Counted from the stretch's first letter, positions 49,801-60,130 are shown. The stretch: DNA of 64,000 bases from Teichococcus coralli (GCF_009829925.1 NZ_SNVJ01000002.1:124001-188000); one strand, 5' to 3'. The notes: generated by a model not told the origin, from the sequence alone. Translations and numbers: made by a program.

Positions 49801-50218
49801 GCGCGAAGATGGGCAAACGGCGCCGATCATCATGGTCTCGGCCAATGCGCTGGAACTCGGCCCGCCCGGAGAAGGCCAGCACCATGACGACGTGCTGCCG
49901 AAGCCGCTCTCGCTCGCCACGCTGCTGGAGAAGATCGGACAATTGCTCGGCGTAACCTGGACCTTCGCCGACCCGGCGCCGCCTCCCCCCCTGGCTGCCG
50001 CCGCACATCTGACCTTGGAACAGGCGGCCAACCTGCGCCAGCTTGCCGCCATCGGCTATGTCGGCGGCATCCGCGAGCGGCTGGACGCGCTGGAGGCCGA
50101 GACGCCCGAGGCGCGGCCCGCCATCGCCGAGTTGCGCGGCTACATCGCCGACTACCGGTTGGATGCCTTCCTCGCCGCCCTGCCGGAGGAGCCCGACACC
50201 CTTGGCGGAGCGACCTAG
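46874..50218 (+). CDS. Hybrid sensor histidine kinase with NCS1 transporter-type sensor domain
   Basis: 1114 residues. Residues about 30-490 form a twelve-helix NCS1 (cytosine/purine/allantoin permease) domain, with FRVANTALGSISFLALEAIG and TRGAGFGYIGSTITSLIYAS. Residues 497-537 are a cysteine-rich module (CVIC, YCP, ICSLCC, RCGDGCKPH: eight Cys). Two more helices (about 566-588 and 601-620) and a coiled coil lead to the HisKA box SHELRSPLNAILGY with H675, then HATPase motifs NLLSNAIKFT, DTGIGI and GVGLGLTICK. A receiver domain follows with phospho-acceptor D961 (LLDIAMPGMTGWDL), and a helical tail resembles an Hpt bundle without its histidine. Divergent from urtA and upstream of urease, it is inferred to sense urea or a related nitrogen compound. 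Confidence 0.92.
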   Translation: MATRQRILRIRRDYNRWVADETMEDYALRFTAESARKWSAFRVANTALGSISFLALEAIGGTLTVAHGFTNSVAAILFVSLLIFAASLPICLHAAQAGVDIDLLTRGAGFGYIGSTITSLIYASFTFIFFGIEAVILAAMLDSFLGVPLWLGYILCAAVVVPLVTHGITFISRVQTWTQPVWLVLNVLPLLALMVAHPDWLAGWTEYGGTHGTEGFDLLAFGAAASILFALITQTGEQVDYIRFLPPRATQRRWVWWGALLAGGPGWIAFDVLKLLAGSFLAYAALRAGLSAAKAVQPAEMYRLAFGTLLASPALALVVTAVFVALSQIKINVTNAYAGSLAWSNFFSRLTHSHPGRVVWLVFNIAVALLLMELGVYNTIEQVLFVYSNVAAAWMGALVADLAVNKPLGLSPPGIEFKRAHLYDVNPVGVGSMALSVAASFLAYYGFLGPLAQAMSTFIAFGVAFAAAPAIAWLTDGRYYLARKPRAAWAGSSNLQCVICEHRFEPRDMAYCPVYTGPICSLCCSLDARCGDGCKPHARLSAQIMTPLRSALPAPVLRALGTPVGSFMVVFLLFVATISLVFLGILAQAPASADLDAAFWKAFFVLAVIGGIVAWALVLAHGSRKVAQEETRRQTSLLLSEIRAHQRTDAALQKAKEAAEAANQAKSRYVIGISHELRSPLNAILGYAQLLERDPAIPERRRDGLRTIRRSGEHLAALIEGLLDISKIEAGRIELYRDAIRLPEFLDQIVQMLRLQAEAKSIAFAFDAPVRMPELAYTDERRLRQILINLLSNAIKFTRQGGVTLRLRFRSEVAEFEIIDTGIGIAEADLGRIFEPFQRGANSHAPSTPGVGLGLTICKTLVEVMGGEISVSSRLGEGSRFRVRLLLSGRTGGPAEVERRITGRAEATRPLRVLVADDDATHRALVADLLEPLGFTVRQAMDGAECLDAAAEMAPDIFLLDIAMPGMTGWDLVRRLREDGQTAPIIMVSANALELGPPGEGQHHDDVLPKPLSLATLLEKIGQLLGVTWTFADPAPPPPLAAAAHLTLEQAANLRQLAAIGYVGGIRERLDALEAETPEARPAIAELRGYIADYRLDAFLAALPEEPDTLGGAT

Positions 50219-50222
50219 GACC

Positions 50223-51134
50223 ATGGAGCGCCGCGACATCGTGCTGGTGGTGGACGACGCCCCCGGCACCCTCGGCCTGCTGAACGATACGCTTGAAGGC
50301 GCCGGCTACATGGTGCTGGTGGCGCAGTCGGCCGCCGCCGCCATGACGGTGATCGAGCGCATCACGCCGGACATCGTGCTGATGGATGCGGTGATGCCCG
50401 GCATGGACGGCTTCGAGGCGTGCCGTCGCATGAAGCGCGACGCGGCGCTGATCTCGGTGCCCGTGATCTTCATGACCGGGCTGACGGAGAGCGAGGACGT
50501 GGTGCGCGGCTTCGATGCCGGCGGCGTGGACTACGTCATCAAGCCCGTGGTGCCGGACGAGGTGGTGGCGCGCATCAGCGCGCATCTCGCCAATGCCCGG
50601 CTGACGCGCAGCGCCCATGCGGCGCTGGATGTGGCCGGGCGCTACCTGCTGGCGGTGGACCGCGAGGGCGCGGTGCTCTGGGCGACACCGCAGGCCGCTG
50701 CGCTGCTGCGCGACGCCAACCCGTCCGGCCCTGAGGACGAGGAGGCGGGACTGACCGGGCTGCGCATCCCGAACTGGGCGCCTCTGGCGGCGGGCGAGGC
50801 GCCGCGCCTCGCGCCGGTCGCCCTGGCGGATGGGCGGCGCGTGGAGTTCCAGCATGTCGGGCAGATCGAGGCGGATGAGCTGTTGCTGCGCATCAGCGCC
50901 GCCGATCCGGGGCGCGAGGAGGCGGTGCTGCGCGAACGGCTCGGGCTGACAGCCCGCGAGGCGGAGGTGCTGCTCTGGCTTGGCCGCGGCAAGTCGAACC
51001 GCGACATCGCCGAGATCCTGGTGATGAGCCCGCGCACCGTGAACAAGCACCTGGAGGGAATTTTCAGCAAGCTGGGGGTGGAGAACCGTGCCTCGGCGGC
51101 GGCCCTGGCGGTGCGCGTGCTGGGTGGCGGCTGA
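50223..51134 (+). CDS. REC-linker-LuxR response regulator, partner of the NCS1 kinase
   Basis: 303 residues. The receiver domain (1-125) has acidic residues D11/D12, phospho-acceptor D55 (LMDAVMPGMDGFEA) and K107 (YVIKPVVPDE). A middle region (about 130-225) includes ALDVAGRYLLAVDREGAV and looks PAS-like but matches no domain I can name. The C-terminal LuxR HTH (about 235-300) has LTAREAEVLLWLGRGKSNRD and MSPRTVNKHLEGIFSKLGV. It starts four bases after the kinase stop, so the two form a cognate pair. Probable targets are urtA, the kinase operon and the urease genes, by position. Confidence 0.92.
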   Translation: MERRDIVLVVDDAPGTLGLLNDTLEGAGYMVLVAQSAAAAMTVIERITPDIVLMDAVMPGMDGFEACRRMKRDAALISVPVIFMTGLTESEDVVRGFDAGGVDYVIKPVVPDEVVARISAHLANARLTRSAHAALDVAGRYLLAVDREGAVLWATPQAAALLRDANPSGPEDEEAGLTGLRIPNWAPLAAGEAPRLAPVALADGRRVEFQHVGQIEADELLLRISAADPGREEAVLRERLGLTAREAEVLLWLGRGKSNRDIAEILVMSPRTVNKHLEGIFSKLGVENRASAAALAVRVLGGG

Positions 51135-51216
51135 TGCCACGGCCTGATGGTGCGGCGTGGGGAAAGGGTGATCCCTCCATGGCGGTGCCTGCCTTCGGCT
51201 CTGGCCCGCCCCTTGC

Positions 51217-52062
51217 ATGACAGCGCCGCCCATGTCCGCTTCCCCCCTTCCCCGCCACCAGCGCGCCCACGGCCGGGCGGAACTCGCCTTCGCGCACGGC
51301 CCGCGCGGCACGAGCCTGCGGCACCTGTTCCATGCCGCGCCGCTGCGCGTGCTGTTCCCGACGCCCGAGCCGGACGACCTTCCGGTCGCGGCGCTGGTGA
51401 ATGTGGGGGGCGGCCTGGCGGGCGGCGACTCCCTGGACACCGTCGTCTCGCTCGGGGAAGGCGCCGCCGCCAGCCTGACCACGCCGGCGGCGGAAAAGGT
51501 CTACCGCAGCCTCGACGCAGCCACCCGCCTCGCCACTTCGCTGACCTTGGCCGAGGGCGCCACGCTGGAATGGCTGCCGCAGGAGACGATCCTGTTCGAT
51601 GGCGCGCGGCTGGAGCGGCGGATGCAGGTGCGTCTCGCCCCCACCGCGCGCCTGCTGGCGGCCGAGATGCTGGTCTTCGGCCGCGTCGCACGCGGCGAAC
51701 GGCTGCGGGGTGGCGCGCTCTTCGACTCCTGGCGGCTGTGGCGCGGCGGCCGGCTGCACTGGGCCGATGCCACCCGCCTCTTCTCCGAGCCCGTCGCCAG
51801 CCTGGAGACCGCCTTCGGCTTCGGCGGCGCCGAGGCTGCGGCGATTCTTCTTCTGGCCGGCAGCGACGCGGAAGCGGCGGCAGGCCGGGATGTGCTGCGG
51901 GAGGCCGGCCATGCCGCCACCCTCGCCCGCCCAGGCCTGCTGGTCGCCCGCTTTCTGGGCGAGGCGCGCGCGGTGCGCGAGGCACTCGCCGCCGCCATCC
52001 CCGCCCTTCGCGCCGCCGCCCTCGGCCTGCCGCCCCGCCTGCCGCGGCTGTGGACGAGCTGA
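51217..52062 (+). CDS. ureD: Urease accessory protein UreD
   Basis: 281 residues. HQRAHGRAELAFAHG, VNVGGGLAGGDSLDTVVSLG, TTPAAEKVYRS and LPQETILFDGARLERRM are the UreD/UreH landmarks. UreD scaffolds the apo-urease with UreF and UreG during nickel insertion. It is the first urease gene, 82 bases after the response regulator and on the same strand, so the signalling pair and urease may share a transcript. ATG 51232 is an alternative start. Confidence 0.93.
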   Translation: MTAPPMSASPLPRHQRAHGRAELAFAHGPRGTSLRHLFHAAPLRVLFPTPEPDDLPVAALVNVGGGLAGGDSLDTVVSLGEGAAASLTTPAAEKVYRSLDAATRLATSLTLAEGATLEWLPQETILFDGARLERRMQVRLAPTARLLAAEMLVFGRVARGERLRGGALFDSWRLWRGGRLHWADATRLFSEPVASLETAFGFGGAEAAAILLLAGSDAEAAAGRDVLREAGHAATLARPGLLVARFLGEARAVREALAAAIPALRAAALGLPPRLPRLWTS

Positions 52063-52110
52063 GCGCCCCGGCCGCAGAATGACCCGCAACACGCTCCGCA
52101 GGATGGCCCG

Positions 52111-52413
52111 ATGCACCTGACCCCCCGCGAGAAGGACAAGCTGCTGATCGCCATGGCCGCCGAGGTGGCGCGCAGGCGCCTGGCGCGTGGCGTGAAGCTG
52201 AACCATCCTGAAGCGATCGCGCTGATCACGGACCATGTGGTGGAAGGCGCGCGGGACGGCCGCAGCGTCGCTGAGCTGATGCGCGACGGCGCCACCGTGC
52301 TGACGCGCGAGCAGGTGATGGAGGGCATCCCCGAGATGATCCACGAGATCCAGGTGGAGGCGACCTTCCCCGACGGCACCAAGCTCGTCACCGTCCACAA
52401 CCCGATCCGCTGA
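52111..52413 (+). CDS. ureA: Urease subunit gamma
   Basis: 100 residues, the standard length. It shows [53 protein letters not shown] and [20 protein letters not shown]. It is part of the UreABC nickel enzyme that hydrolyses urea to ammonia and carbamate. Ten bases separate it from ureB. Confidence 0.98.
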   Translation: MHLTPREKDKLLIAMAAEVARRRLARGVKLNHPEAIALITDHVVEGARDGRSVAELMRDGATVLTREQVMEGIPEMIHEIQVEATFPDGTKLVTVHNPIR

Positions 52414-52423
52414 GGAGCGCGCC

Positions 52424-52729
52424 ATGATTCCGGGTGAGATCATCCCCGCCGCCGGCGAGATCGTGCTGAACGCGGGCCGCGACGTCACCGAGGTCGAGGT
52501 GGCCAATACCGGCGACCGGCCGATCCAGGTCGGCAGCCACTACCACTTCCAGGAGACCAACCCCGCGCTCGCCTTCGACCGCGGCGCGGCGCGCGGCAAG
52601 CGGCTCGACATTCCCGCCGGCACCGCCGTGCGCTTCGAGCCCGGGCAGAGCCGCAAGGTGAAGCTGGTTCCCTTCGCCGGCGCGCGCATCGTGCACGGCT
52701 TCCGTGGCGAGACGGAAGGAAGCCTCTGA
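52424..52729 (+). CDS. ureB: Urease subunit beta
   Basis: 101 residues, the standard length. [56 protein letters not shown] and [14 protein letters not shown] are all family blocks. It ends one base before the ureC start. Confidence 0.98.
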   Translation: MIPGEIIPAAGEIVLNAGRDVTEVEVANTGDRPIQVGSHYHFQETNPALAFDRGAARGKRLDIPAGTAVRFEPGQSRKVKLVPFAGARIVHGFRGETEGSL

Positions 52730-52730
52730 C

Positions 52731-54443
<1,713 letters not shown>

Positions 54444-54463
54444 ACGCCGCCGGAGAGCGAGCC

Positions 54464-55000
54464 ATGAGTGACGAAAGCCTCCCCCGCGCCACCCAGGTGC
54501 TCGCCGTCGGGGAATGGCAGGCGCGCACGGCGCGCGACGTGGTGGTGGTGGACTTCGACGACCGCCACCGCCGCCGCAAGCGCTACACGGGCCGGCAGGG
54601 CCTCGCCTTCCTGCTGGACCTGCCCGAGGCGCGCGTGCTGCGCGACGGCGACGGGCTTCTGCTGGAAGGCGGCGGCGTGATCCTGGTGCAGGCGGCGCCG
54701 GAGCCGCTCGTCGAGGTGCGTGGGCATAATCCGCAACACCTGATGCGGCTCGCCTGGCATCTCGGCAACCGGCATCTGCCCGCCGAGCTCGACGCCGGAC
54801 GCATCCTGATCCGCGACGACCACGTCATCGTGCGGATGCTGGAGGGGCTGGGCGCCACCCTGGCCAAGGTGGAGGCGCCCTTCAACCCGGAGGGCGGCGC
54901 CTATGGCGAGCACAACCGCCATGAGGGCCACCACCACGGCCACGAGCACGCCCATGATCACGGGGACGGCGCCCATGACCACGGCCACCATCACCACTGA
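54464..55000 (+). CDS. ureE: Urease accessory protein UreE (nickel metallochaperone)
   Basis: 178 residues. The N-terminal barrel includes [20 protein letters not shown], and the central domain has the metal-site motif [20 protein letters not shown]. The last 30 residues contain 15 histidines, a nickel-storage tail like that of Klebsiella UreE. The frame is open far upstream within ureC, but ATG 54464 is the family start. Its end overlaps the chosen ureF start by 26 bases. Confidence 0.95.
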   Translation: MSDESLPRATQVLAVGEWQARTARDVVVVDFDDRHRRRKRYTGRQGLAFLLDLPEARVLRDGDGLLLEGGGVILVQAAPEPLVEVRGHNPQHLMRLAWHLGNRHLPAELDAGRILIRDDHVIVRMLEGLGATLAKVEAPFNPEGGAYGEHNRHEGHHHGHEHAHDHGDGAHDHGHHHH

Positions 55001-55681
55001 CACCCCGCCTGGGGCCACGCTCCAGCGGCTGCTGACCTGGCTTTCCCCGGCCTACCCGGTGGGCGCCTATACCTACAGCCACGGGCTGGAAATGGCGGTG
55101 GAGGACGGCGCGGTGCACGACCGGGCGACACTCGTTGCCTATGTCGAGGCGGTGCTGGAGGCCGGGGCCGGGCGGATCGACGCCGCGCTCCTCGCCGCAG
55201 CCTTCCGTGCCGCCCAGGCGGAGGACGCGGCCGGACTGGACGAGGTAACCGACCTTGCCGCCGCCTGGCGTGGCACGGCGGAAACCGCACTGGAGACCAT
55301 GGCCCAGGGCAGCGCCTTCCTGAAGGTCACCAACGCCGCCTGGCCCGATGCACGGCTGGCCGCCTTCACTGAGCGCCATGCCGGAGGTGTCGCGCATCCC
55401 GTGGCTTTCGGCGCGGCGGCGGCGTGGCATGGCATTCCGCTGCGCCCGGCGCTGTTCGGCTTCCTCTCGGCCTTCGCGGCCAACCTCGTCTCGGCGGGGG
55501 TGCGGCTGGTGCCGCTCGGCCAGACGGACGGGCAGATCGCCACCGCCACACTCCTGCCTAGGCTGGAAGCCGCCACCGAGGCCGGGCTCGCCGCCGAGCT
55601 GGACACAATCGGCACCGCCACGCCGGTTCTCGACCTCTTCTCCATGCGCCACGAGACGCAATACACGAGGCTCTTCCGCTC

Positions 55682-55685
<4 letters not shown>
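54975..55685 (+). CDS. ureF: Urease accessory protein UreF
   Basis: 236 residues. [20 protein letters not shown] and [15 protein letters not shown] form the conserved start, and [20 protein letters not shown] lies in the middle. UreF gates UreG activity in the activation complex. The start is uncertain because the 5' end overlaps the UreE histidine tail: an upstream ATG at 54903 would add a threonine-rich stretch that merely mirrors the His codons, so 54975 is preferred. It overlaps ureG by four bases. Confidence 0.92.
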
Positions 55686-56314
<629 letters not shown>

Positions 56315-56332
56315 CAGAAAGAAGACGGGGGC

Positions 56333-56371
56333 CCGGGGGAATTCCTTCCCCCGGCCTTTCTTTCCTTTATC
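56333..56371 (+). terminator. Intrinsic terminator of the urease operon
   Basis: A perfect eight-base stem CCGGGGGA/TCCCCCGG (56333-56340 and 56347-56354) with a six-base loop is followed by a pyrimidine run rich in T (CCTTTCTTTCCTTTAT) that reaches the stop of the convergent FAH-family gene. Confidence 0.75.
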
Positions 56372-57209
56372 CTTCGACGGTCCGCTGCGTCTGCTCGCCC
56401 AGCCCCTCGATCCCGAGCCGGATGGTCTGCCCCGCCTTCAGGAACTTCGGCGGCTTCTGCCCCATGCCAACGCCCGGCGGGGTGCCGGTGGAGATCACGT
56501 CGCCCGGGTGCAGGGTGATGAACTGCGAGACGTAGGAGACCAGCTTCGTCACGCCGAAGATCATCGTGCGGGTCGAGCCGTCCTGGTAGCGCTCGCCGTC
56601 CACCTCGCAGAACATGGCGAGGTTCTGCGGGTCGGGCACTTCGTCCTTGGTAACCAGCCAGGGGCCAAGGGGCCCGAAGGTGTCGCAGCCCTTGCCCTTG
56701 TCCCAGGTGCCGCCGCGCTCGATCTGGTATTCGCGCTCGGAGACGTCGTTGCAGACGGCGTAGCCGGCCACGTGGTCCATCGCCTCGGCCTCGGAGACGC
56801 GCTTGGCGCGGCGGCCGATGATGATGGCGAGTTCCACTTCCCAGTCGGTCTTGGTGCTGCCGGCGGGAATCTCCACGTCGTCGTTCGGCCCGCTGAGGGC
56901 GCCGAGCGACTTCAGGAAGATGATCGGCTCCTTCGGGATGGCGGCGCCGGTCTCGGCGGCGTGGTCCGCGTAGTTCAGGCCGATGCAGACGAAGTTTGTC
57001 ATCCGCGCCACTGGCGAACCGAGCCGCGGCGAGCCGCTCACGGCCGGCAGCTTGGACGTGTCCAGCGCCGCGAGCTTCGCGAGGCCCTCGGGGGAGAGCG
57101 CCTCGCCGGCCAGGTCGGGCAGCACGCCGGAGAGGTCGCGGATGGTGCCGTCGGCATCCAGCAGGCCCGGCTTCTCCTGGCCCGGCGCGCCAAAGCGCAG
57201 AAGCTTCAT
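56367..57209 (-). CDS. Fumarylacetoacetate hydrolase family protein
   Basis: 280 residues. The variable N-terminus is followed by the FAH core: FVCIGLNYADHAAETGAAIP, the metal-binding DWEVELAIIIGRRA, CNDVSEREYQIERGGTWDKG and VISTGTPPGVGMG. This branch includes 2,4-diketo-3-deoxy-sugar-acid hydrolases and ureidoglycolate-lyase look-alikes. Because a sugar-acid dehydratase and an SDR lie just upstream on the same strand, C-C cleavage of a diketo-deoxy sugar acid is the best inference. It is 17 bases after the SDR gene. Confidence 0.88.
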   Translation of the reverse strand: MKLLRFGAPGQEKPGLLDADGTIRDLSGVLPDLAGEALSPEGLAKLAALDTSKLPAVSGSPRLGSPVARMTNFVCIGLNYADHAAETGAAIPKEPIIFLKSLGALSGPNDDVEIPAGSTKTDWEVELAIIIGRRAKRVSEAEAMDHVAGYAVCNDVSEREYQIERGGTWDKGKGCDTFGPLGPWLVTKDEVPDPQNLAMFCEVDGERYQDGSTRTMIFGVTKLVSYVSQFITLHPGDVISTGTPPGVGMGQKPPKFLKAGQTIRLGIEGLGEQTQRTVEG

Positions 57210-57226
57210 GGTTCAGCGTTTCCTTG

Positions 57227-57976
57227 TCAGTTGGTCCAGCCGCCGTCGATGACGATGGCCTGTGCGGTGACGAAAGCCGATTCCGGCGCCGAGAGATAGA
57301 CCACCAGCGCGGCGATCTCCTCCGCCGTGGCGAGCCGCCCCATCGCCTGCCGCGCCACGAAGCCGGCGCGCGCCGCCTCCAGCCCGCCGGCGGCCGTCGC
57401 GTTGGCGGCGATCCGCTCACCGAGGGAGGGCGTGTCCACCGTGCCCGGGCAGATGCAGTTGCAGCGGATGCCCTTGGCCACATAGTCGGCGGCGACGCTC
57501 TTGGTCATGCCGACCACGGCGGCCTTGCTGGTGCCATAGACGAAGCGGTTGGCCACCCCCTTCACGCTGGATGCAGCGGAGGACATGTTGACGATCGCCC
57601 CGCCGCCCTGCGCCAGCATGCCCGGCAGAGCGGCGCGGATGGTGCGCCACATGGCCCGCACGTTGAGCGCGAAGGCGAAGTCCCATTCCTCGTCCGTGCA
57701 GGTCAGCGCGTCGTTCTGGTGCACGAAGCCGGCGCAGTTGAACAGCACGTCGAGCGGGCCATGCGCGGTGATGGCGGCCTTCACCGCGGCATCGTCCAGC
57801 ACGTCCAGCGCCTGGGTGGTGATGCCCTGCGCCTCCAGCCCGGCGAGCCTGGCGGCGTCCCGATCCGTCGCCACCACCCGCGCACCCTCGGCGGCATAGG
57901 CGAGGGCGGCGGCACGGCCGATTCCCTGCCCCGCCGCGGTCACGAAGCACGCCTTGCCCGCCAGCCGTCCTGCCAT
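57227..57976 (-). CDS. SDR-family oxidoreductase (keto-deoxy-sugar-acid dehydrogenase-like)
   Basis: 249 residues, classical short-chain dehydrogenase. It has the nucleotide motif VTAAGQGIGRAAALAYA with a following Asp (VATDRD) that favours NAD, the NCAG segment, serines in NMSSAASSVKG, and the catalytic Y147/K151 in FVYGTSKAAVVGMTKSVA. The FVHQNDALTCTDEEWDFAFA block recalls 2-keto-3-deoxy-L-fuconate dehydrogenase and BDH2-type enzymes. It lies 14 bases after the dehydratase, which supports the sugar-acid role. Confidence 0.87.
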   Translation of the reverse strand: MAGRLAGKACFVTAAGQGIGRAAALAYAAEGARVVATDRDAARLAGLEAQGITTQALDVLDDAAVKAAITAHGPLDVLFNCAGFVHQNDALTCTDEEWDFAFALNVRAMWRTIRAALPGMLAQGGGAIVNMSSAASSVKGVANRFVYGTSKAAVVGMTKSVAADYVAKGIRCNCICPGTVDTPSLGERIAANATAAGGLEAARAGFVARQAMGRLATAEEIAALVVYLSAPESAFVTAQAIVIDGGWTN

Positions 57977-57990
57977 GCCCTCGCCTCCCG

Positions 57991-59772
57991 TCAGTGGTTG
58001 TGGCGGCTCTCGCCGCGCGTCTCGAGGATGTTGAGGTAGAGCGTCGCCGGCTCCAGGCAGCCGCCCGTGCCGAGCTGGCCGACCATGGAACGGTAGATCT
58101 CCTCCCATGGCGTCTTGTGCAGCAACTTGGGCGGCGTCCAGGCGGCGCGGCGGGCGGCGAGCTCCTCTTCGGGAATCAGCACGTCCACCTTGCGGGTCTT
58201 GAGGTTGATGCGGATCGGGTCGCCCGACTTCAGCAGCGCGAGCCCGCCGCCCACCGCCGCCTCCGGCGAAACGTTGAGGATGGAGGGCGAGGCAGAGGTG
58301 CCGCTCTGCCGGCCATCGCCCATGGTGGGCAGGCTGTCGAGCCCGGCTTTGATCATGGCGCCGGGCGGCTGCATGTTCACCACCTCGGCGCTGCCGGGAT
58401 AGCCCACCGGGCCGCAGTTGCGGATCACCAGCACGGTGTGGTCGTCGACGCCGAGCTCCGGGTCCTCGATGCGGTCGTGGTAGTCCTCCGGCCCCTCGAA
58501 GACGATGACCTTGCCCTCGAACACGTCCTCCGGGTCCGATAGGAAGCGCGCGCGGAAGGCCTTGTCGATGACGCTGACCTTCATCACCGCGCTGTCGAAC
58601 AGGTTGCCGCTCAGCACGACGAAGCCGGCCTGCTCCTTCAGCGGCTCGCTGTAGCGGCGGATCACCTCGCGGTCCGGCAAGGGCGCGCGCTTCAGGTCCT
58701 CCTCAAGCGTCTGGCCGGTGACGGTGCGGACGCCGGTGTGCAGCTTGCCGGCATCGGCCAGCTCCTTCATCACCGACTGCACGCCGCCGCCGCGGTAGAA
58801 CATCTCGCCCAGGAAGCGGCCGGCAGGCTGGCAATCCACCAGCAGCGGGATATCGGCGCCGACGGTCTGCCAATCCTCGGTGGTCAGCTCCACGCCCATG
58901 TGGCGGGCAATGGCGACCAGGTGCGGCGGGCAGTTCGAGCTGGCGCCGATGGCGCTGGCCAGCACGATGGTGTTCTCGAAAGCCTCGCGCGTCATGATGT
59001 CGGAGGGGCGCAGGTTCTCGCGCACCATGTCCACGATGCGCATGCCGGTGGCGTGCGCCATCTGCCCGCGCTCGCGATAGGCGGCGGGGATCGAGGCGCA
59101 GCCCGGCAGCGACATGCCCAGCGCCTCGGCCAGGCTGTTCATGGAGAGGGCGGTCCCCATGGTGTTGCAGTGCCCGACCGAGGTGGCGCTGCTGGCCACC
59201 ATCTGCATGAAGCCGTCGTAGTTGATCTCGCCGGCCGCGAGCAGCTTGCGCGCCTCCCAGACAATGGTGCCGGAGCCGGAGAGCCGCCCCTTCCAGTGCC
59301 CGTCCAGCATCGGGCCGCCGGAGAGCACGATGGCCGGGATGTTCACCGTCGCGGCGCCCATCAGGCAGGCCGGCGTGGTCTTGTCGCAGCCGGTGGTCAG
59401 CACCACGCCGTCCAGCGGGTAGCCGTGCAGGACCTCGACCAGGGAGAGATAGGCCAGGTTGCGGTCCAGCGCCGCGGTCGGGCGCTTGCCGGTCTCCTGG
59501 ATCGGGTGGATCGGGAATTCGAGGGGGATGCCGCCGGCATCGCGGATGCCCGCCTTCACGCGCTCGGCCAGCGCGATGTGGTGGCGGTTGCAGGGCGCGA
59601 TGTCGCTGCCCGTCTGGGCGATGCCGATGATCGGCTTGCCTGACTGGAGTTCGCCCCGGGTGAGGCCGAAATTCAGGAAGCGCTCAATGTAGAGCGCGGT
59701 CATGCCCGGGTCTTCCGGGTCATCGAACCAGCGCTGGCTGCGCAGCTTGAAAGTCTTCTTGGTCTGGTCCAT
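57991..59772 (-). CDS. IlvD/Edd-family sugar-acid dehydratase (arabonate/xylonate type)
   Basis: 593 residues, within the length range of pentonate dehydratases and longer than most IlvD proteins. Candidate [2Fe-2S] cysteines are C61 (SDIAPCN), C129 (TTGCDKTTPA) and C202 (GHCNTMGTALSMN). The C-terminal GYPGSAEVVNMQPPG, GDGRQSGTSASPSILNVSPE and GGCLEPATLYLNI are typical of the arabonate/xylonate/fuconate branch. It removes water to give a 2-keto-3-deoxy acid that the SDR and FAH proteins would process. It is first in a three-gene minus-strand operon. Confidence 0.92.
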   Translation of the reverse strand: MDQTKKTFKLRSQRWFDDPEDPGMTALYIERFLNFGLTRGELQSGKPIIGIAQTGSDIAPCNRHHIALAERVKAGIRDAGGIPLEFPIHPIQETGKRPTAALDRNLAYLSLVEVLHGYPLDGVVLTTGCDKTTPACLMGAATVNIPAIVLSGGPMLDGHWKGRLSGSGTIVWEARKLLAAGEINYDGFMQMVASSATSVGHCNTMGTALSMNSLAEALGMSLPGCASIPAAYRERGQMAHATGMRIVDMVRENLRPSDIMTREAFENTIVLASAIGASSNCPPHLVAIARHMGVELTTEDWQTVGADIPLLVDCQPAGRFLGEMFYRGGGVQSVMKELADAGKLHTGVRTVTGQTLEEDLKRAPLPDREVIRRYSEPLKEQAGFVVLSGNLFDSAVMKVSVIDKAFRARFLSDPEDVFEGKVIVFEGPEDYHDRIEDPELGVDDHTVLVIRNCGPVGYPGSAEVVNMQPPGAMIKAGLDSLPTMGDGRQSGTSASPSILNVSPEAAVGGGLALLKSGDPIRINLKTRKVDVLIPEEELAARRAAWTPPKLLHKTPWEEIYRSMVGQLGTGGCLEPATLYLNILETRGESRHNH

Positions 59773-59835
59773 CGCCTGCGTCCCGCTTCTCCCTTAGCGG
59801 GCGAAGGGTCCGCCGCGAAGTGGGGCGCTGTCAAC

Positions 59836-59844
59836 GGGGGGGGG
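59836..59844. repeat. Run of nine G bases upstream of the dehydratase gene
   Basis: A G9 homopolymer lies about 65 bases before the dehydratase start, next to a TTGACA match on the minus strand (59829-59834). It could be a slippage-prone promoter tract or a sequencing-length uncertainty. Confidence 0.5.
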
Positions 59845-59878
59845 AGCGGCGCTGTCAGGCCCCTCCCCCTTGCGCGTC

Positions 59879-60130
59879 CTACCTGCGGCCCTTCAAGGGC
59901 ACCTTTGCCGGCTTGGACACCGGCGTGCGCTGCAGTTGCGAAATCACAGGGCGCGGATTGCCCGACGCCTTGGCGATTTCCTCGTCCTGCGCCTCGATCA
60001 GGCTGCGCGCCGGCTCGTCGCCGTCCAACCCGCCAAGCAGTTCGCTGGGCACCTTCCGGTTCGAGCGGCGCGAGCCGTCCTTATAGACAACATCGAACAG
60101 CACATAGGTGCCGGTATGGCGCGTGGCCAT
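59879..60130 (-). CDS. Small conserved-looking hypothetical protein
   Basis: 83 residues: MATRHTGTYVLFDVVYKDGS at the start suggests a short beta strand pair, followed by a helix-prone EPARSLIEAQDEEIAKASG and a basic C-terminus ending VPLKGRR. No signal peptide or membrane segment. The frame runs further upstream but ATG 60130 leads directly into the ordered part. I do not recognise a family. It lies 37 bases after another small gene and may share its transcript. Confidence 0.6.
   Translation of the reverse strand: MATRHTGTYVLFDVVYKDGSRRSNRKVPSELLGGLDGDEPARSLIEAQDEEIAKASGNPRPVISQLQRTPVSKPAKVPLKGRR

Noticed and set aside
46697..50269. A 1190-codon minus-strand open frame opposite the sensor kinase
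   Set aside because: It mirrors the kinase codons in antisense, has His/Gln/Arg-rich composition without any domain, and would include the whole divergent promoter. Long antisense frames are expected at this GC content.
54903..54974. Threonine-rich N-terminal extension of UreF
   Set aside because: It is the frame-shifted reading of the His-rich UreE tail; the conserved UreF start lies downstream.
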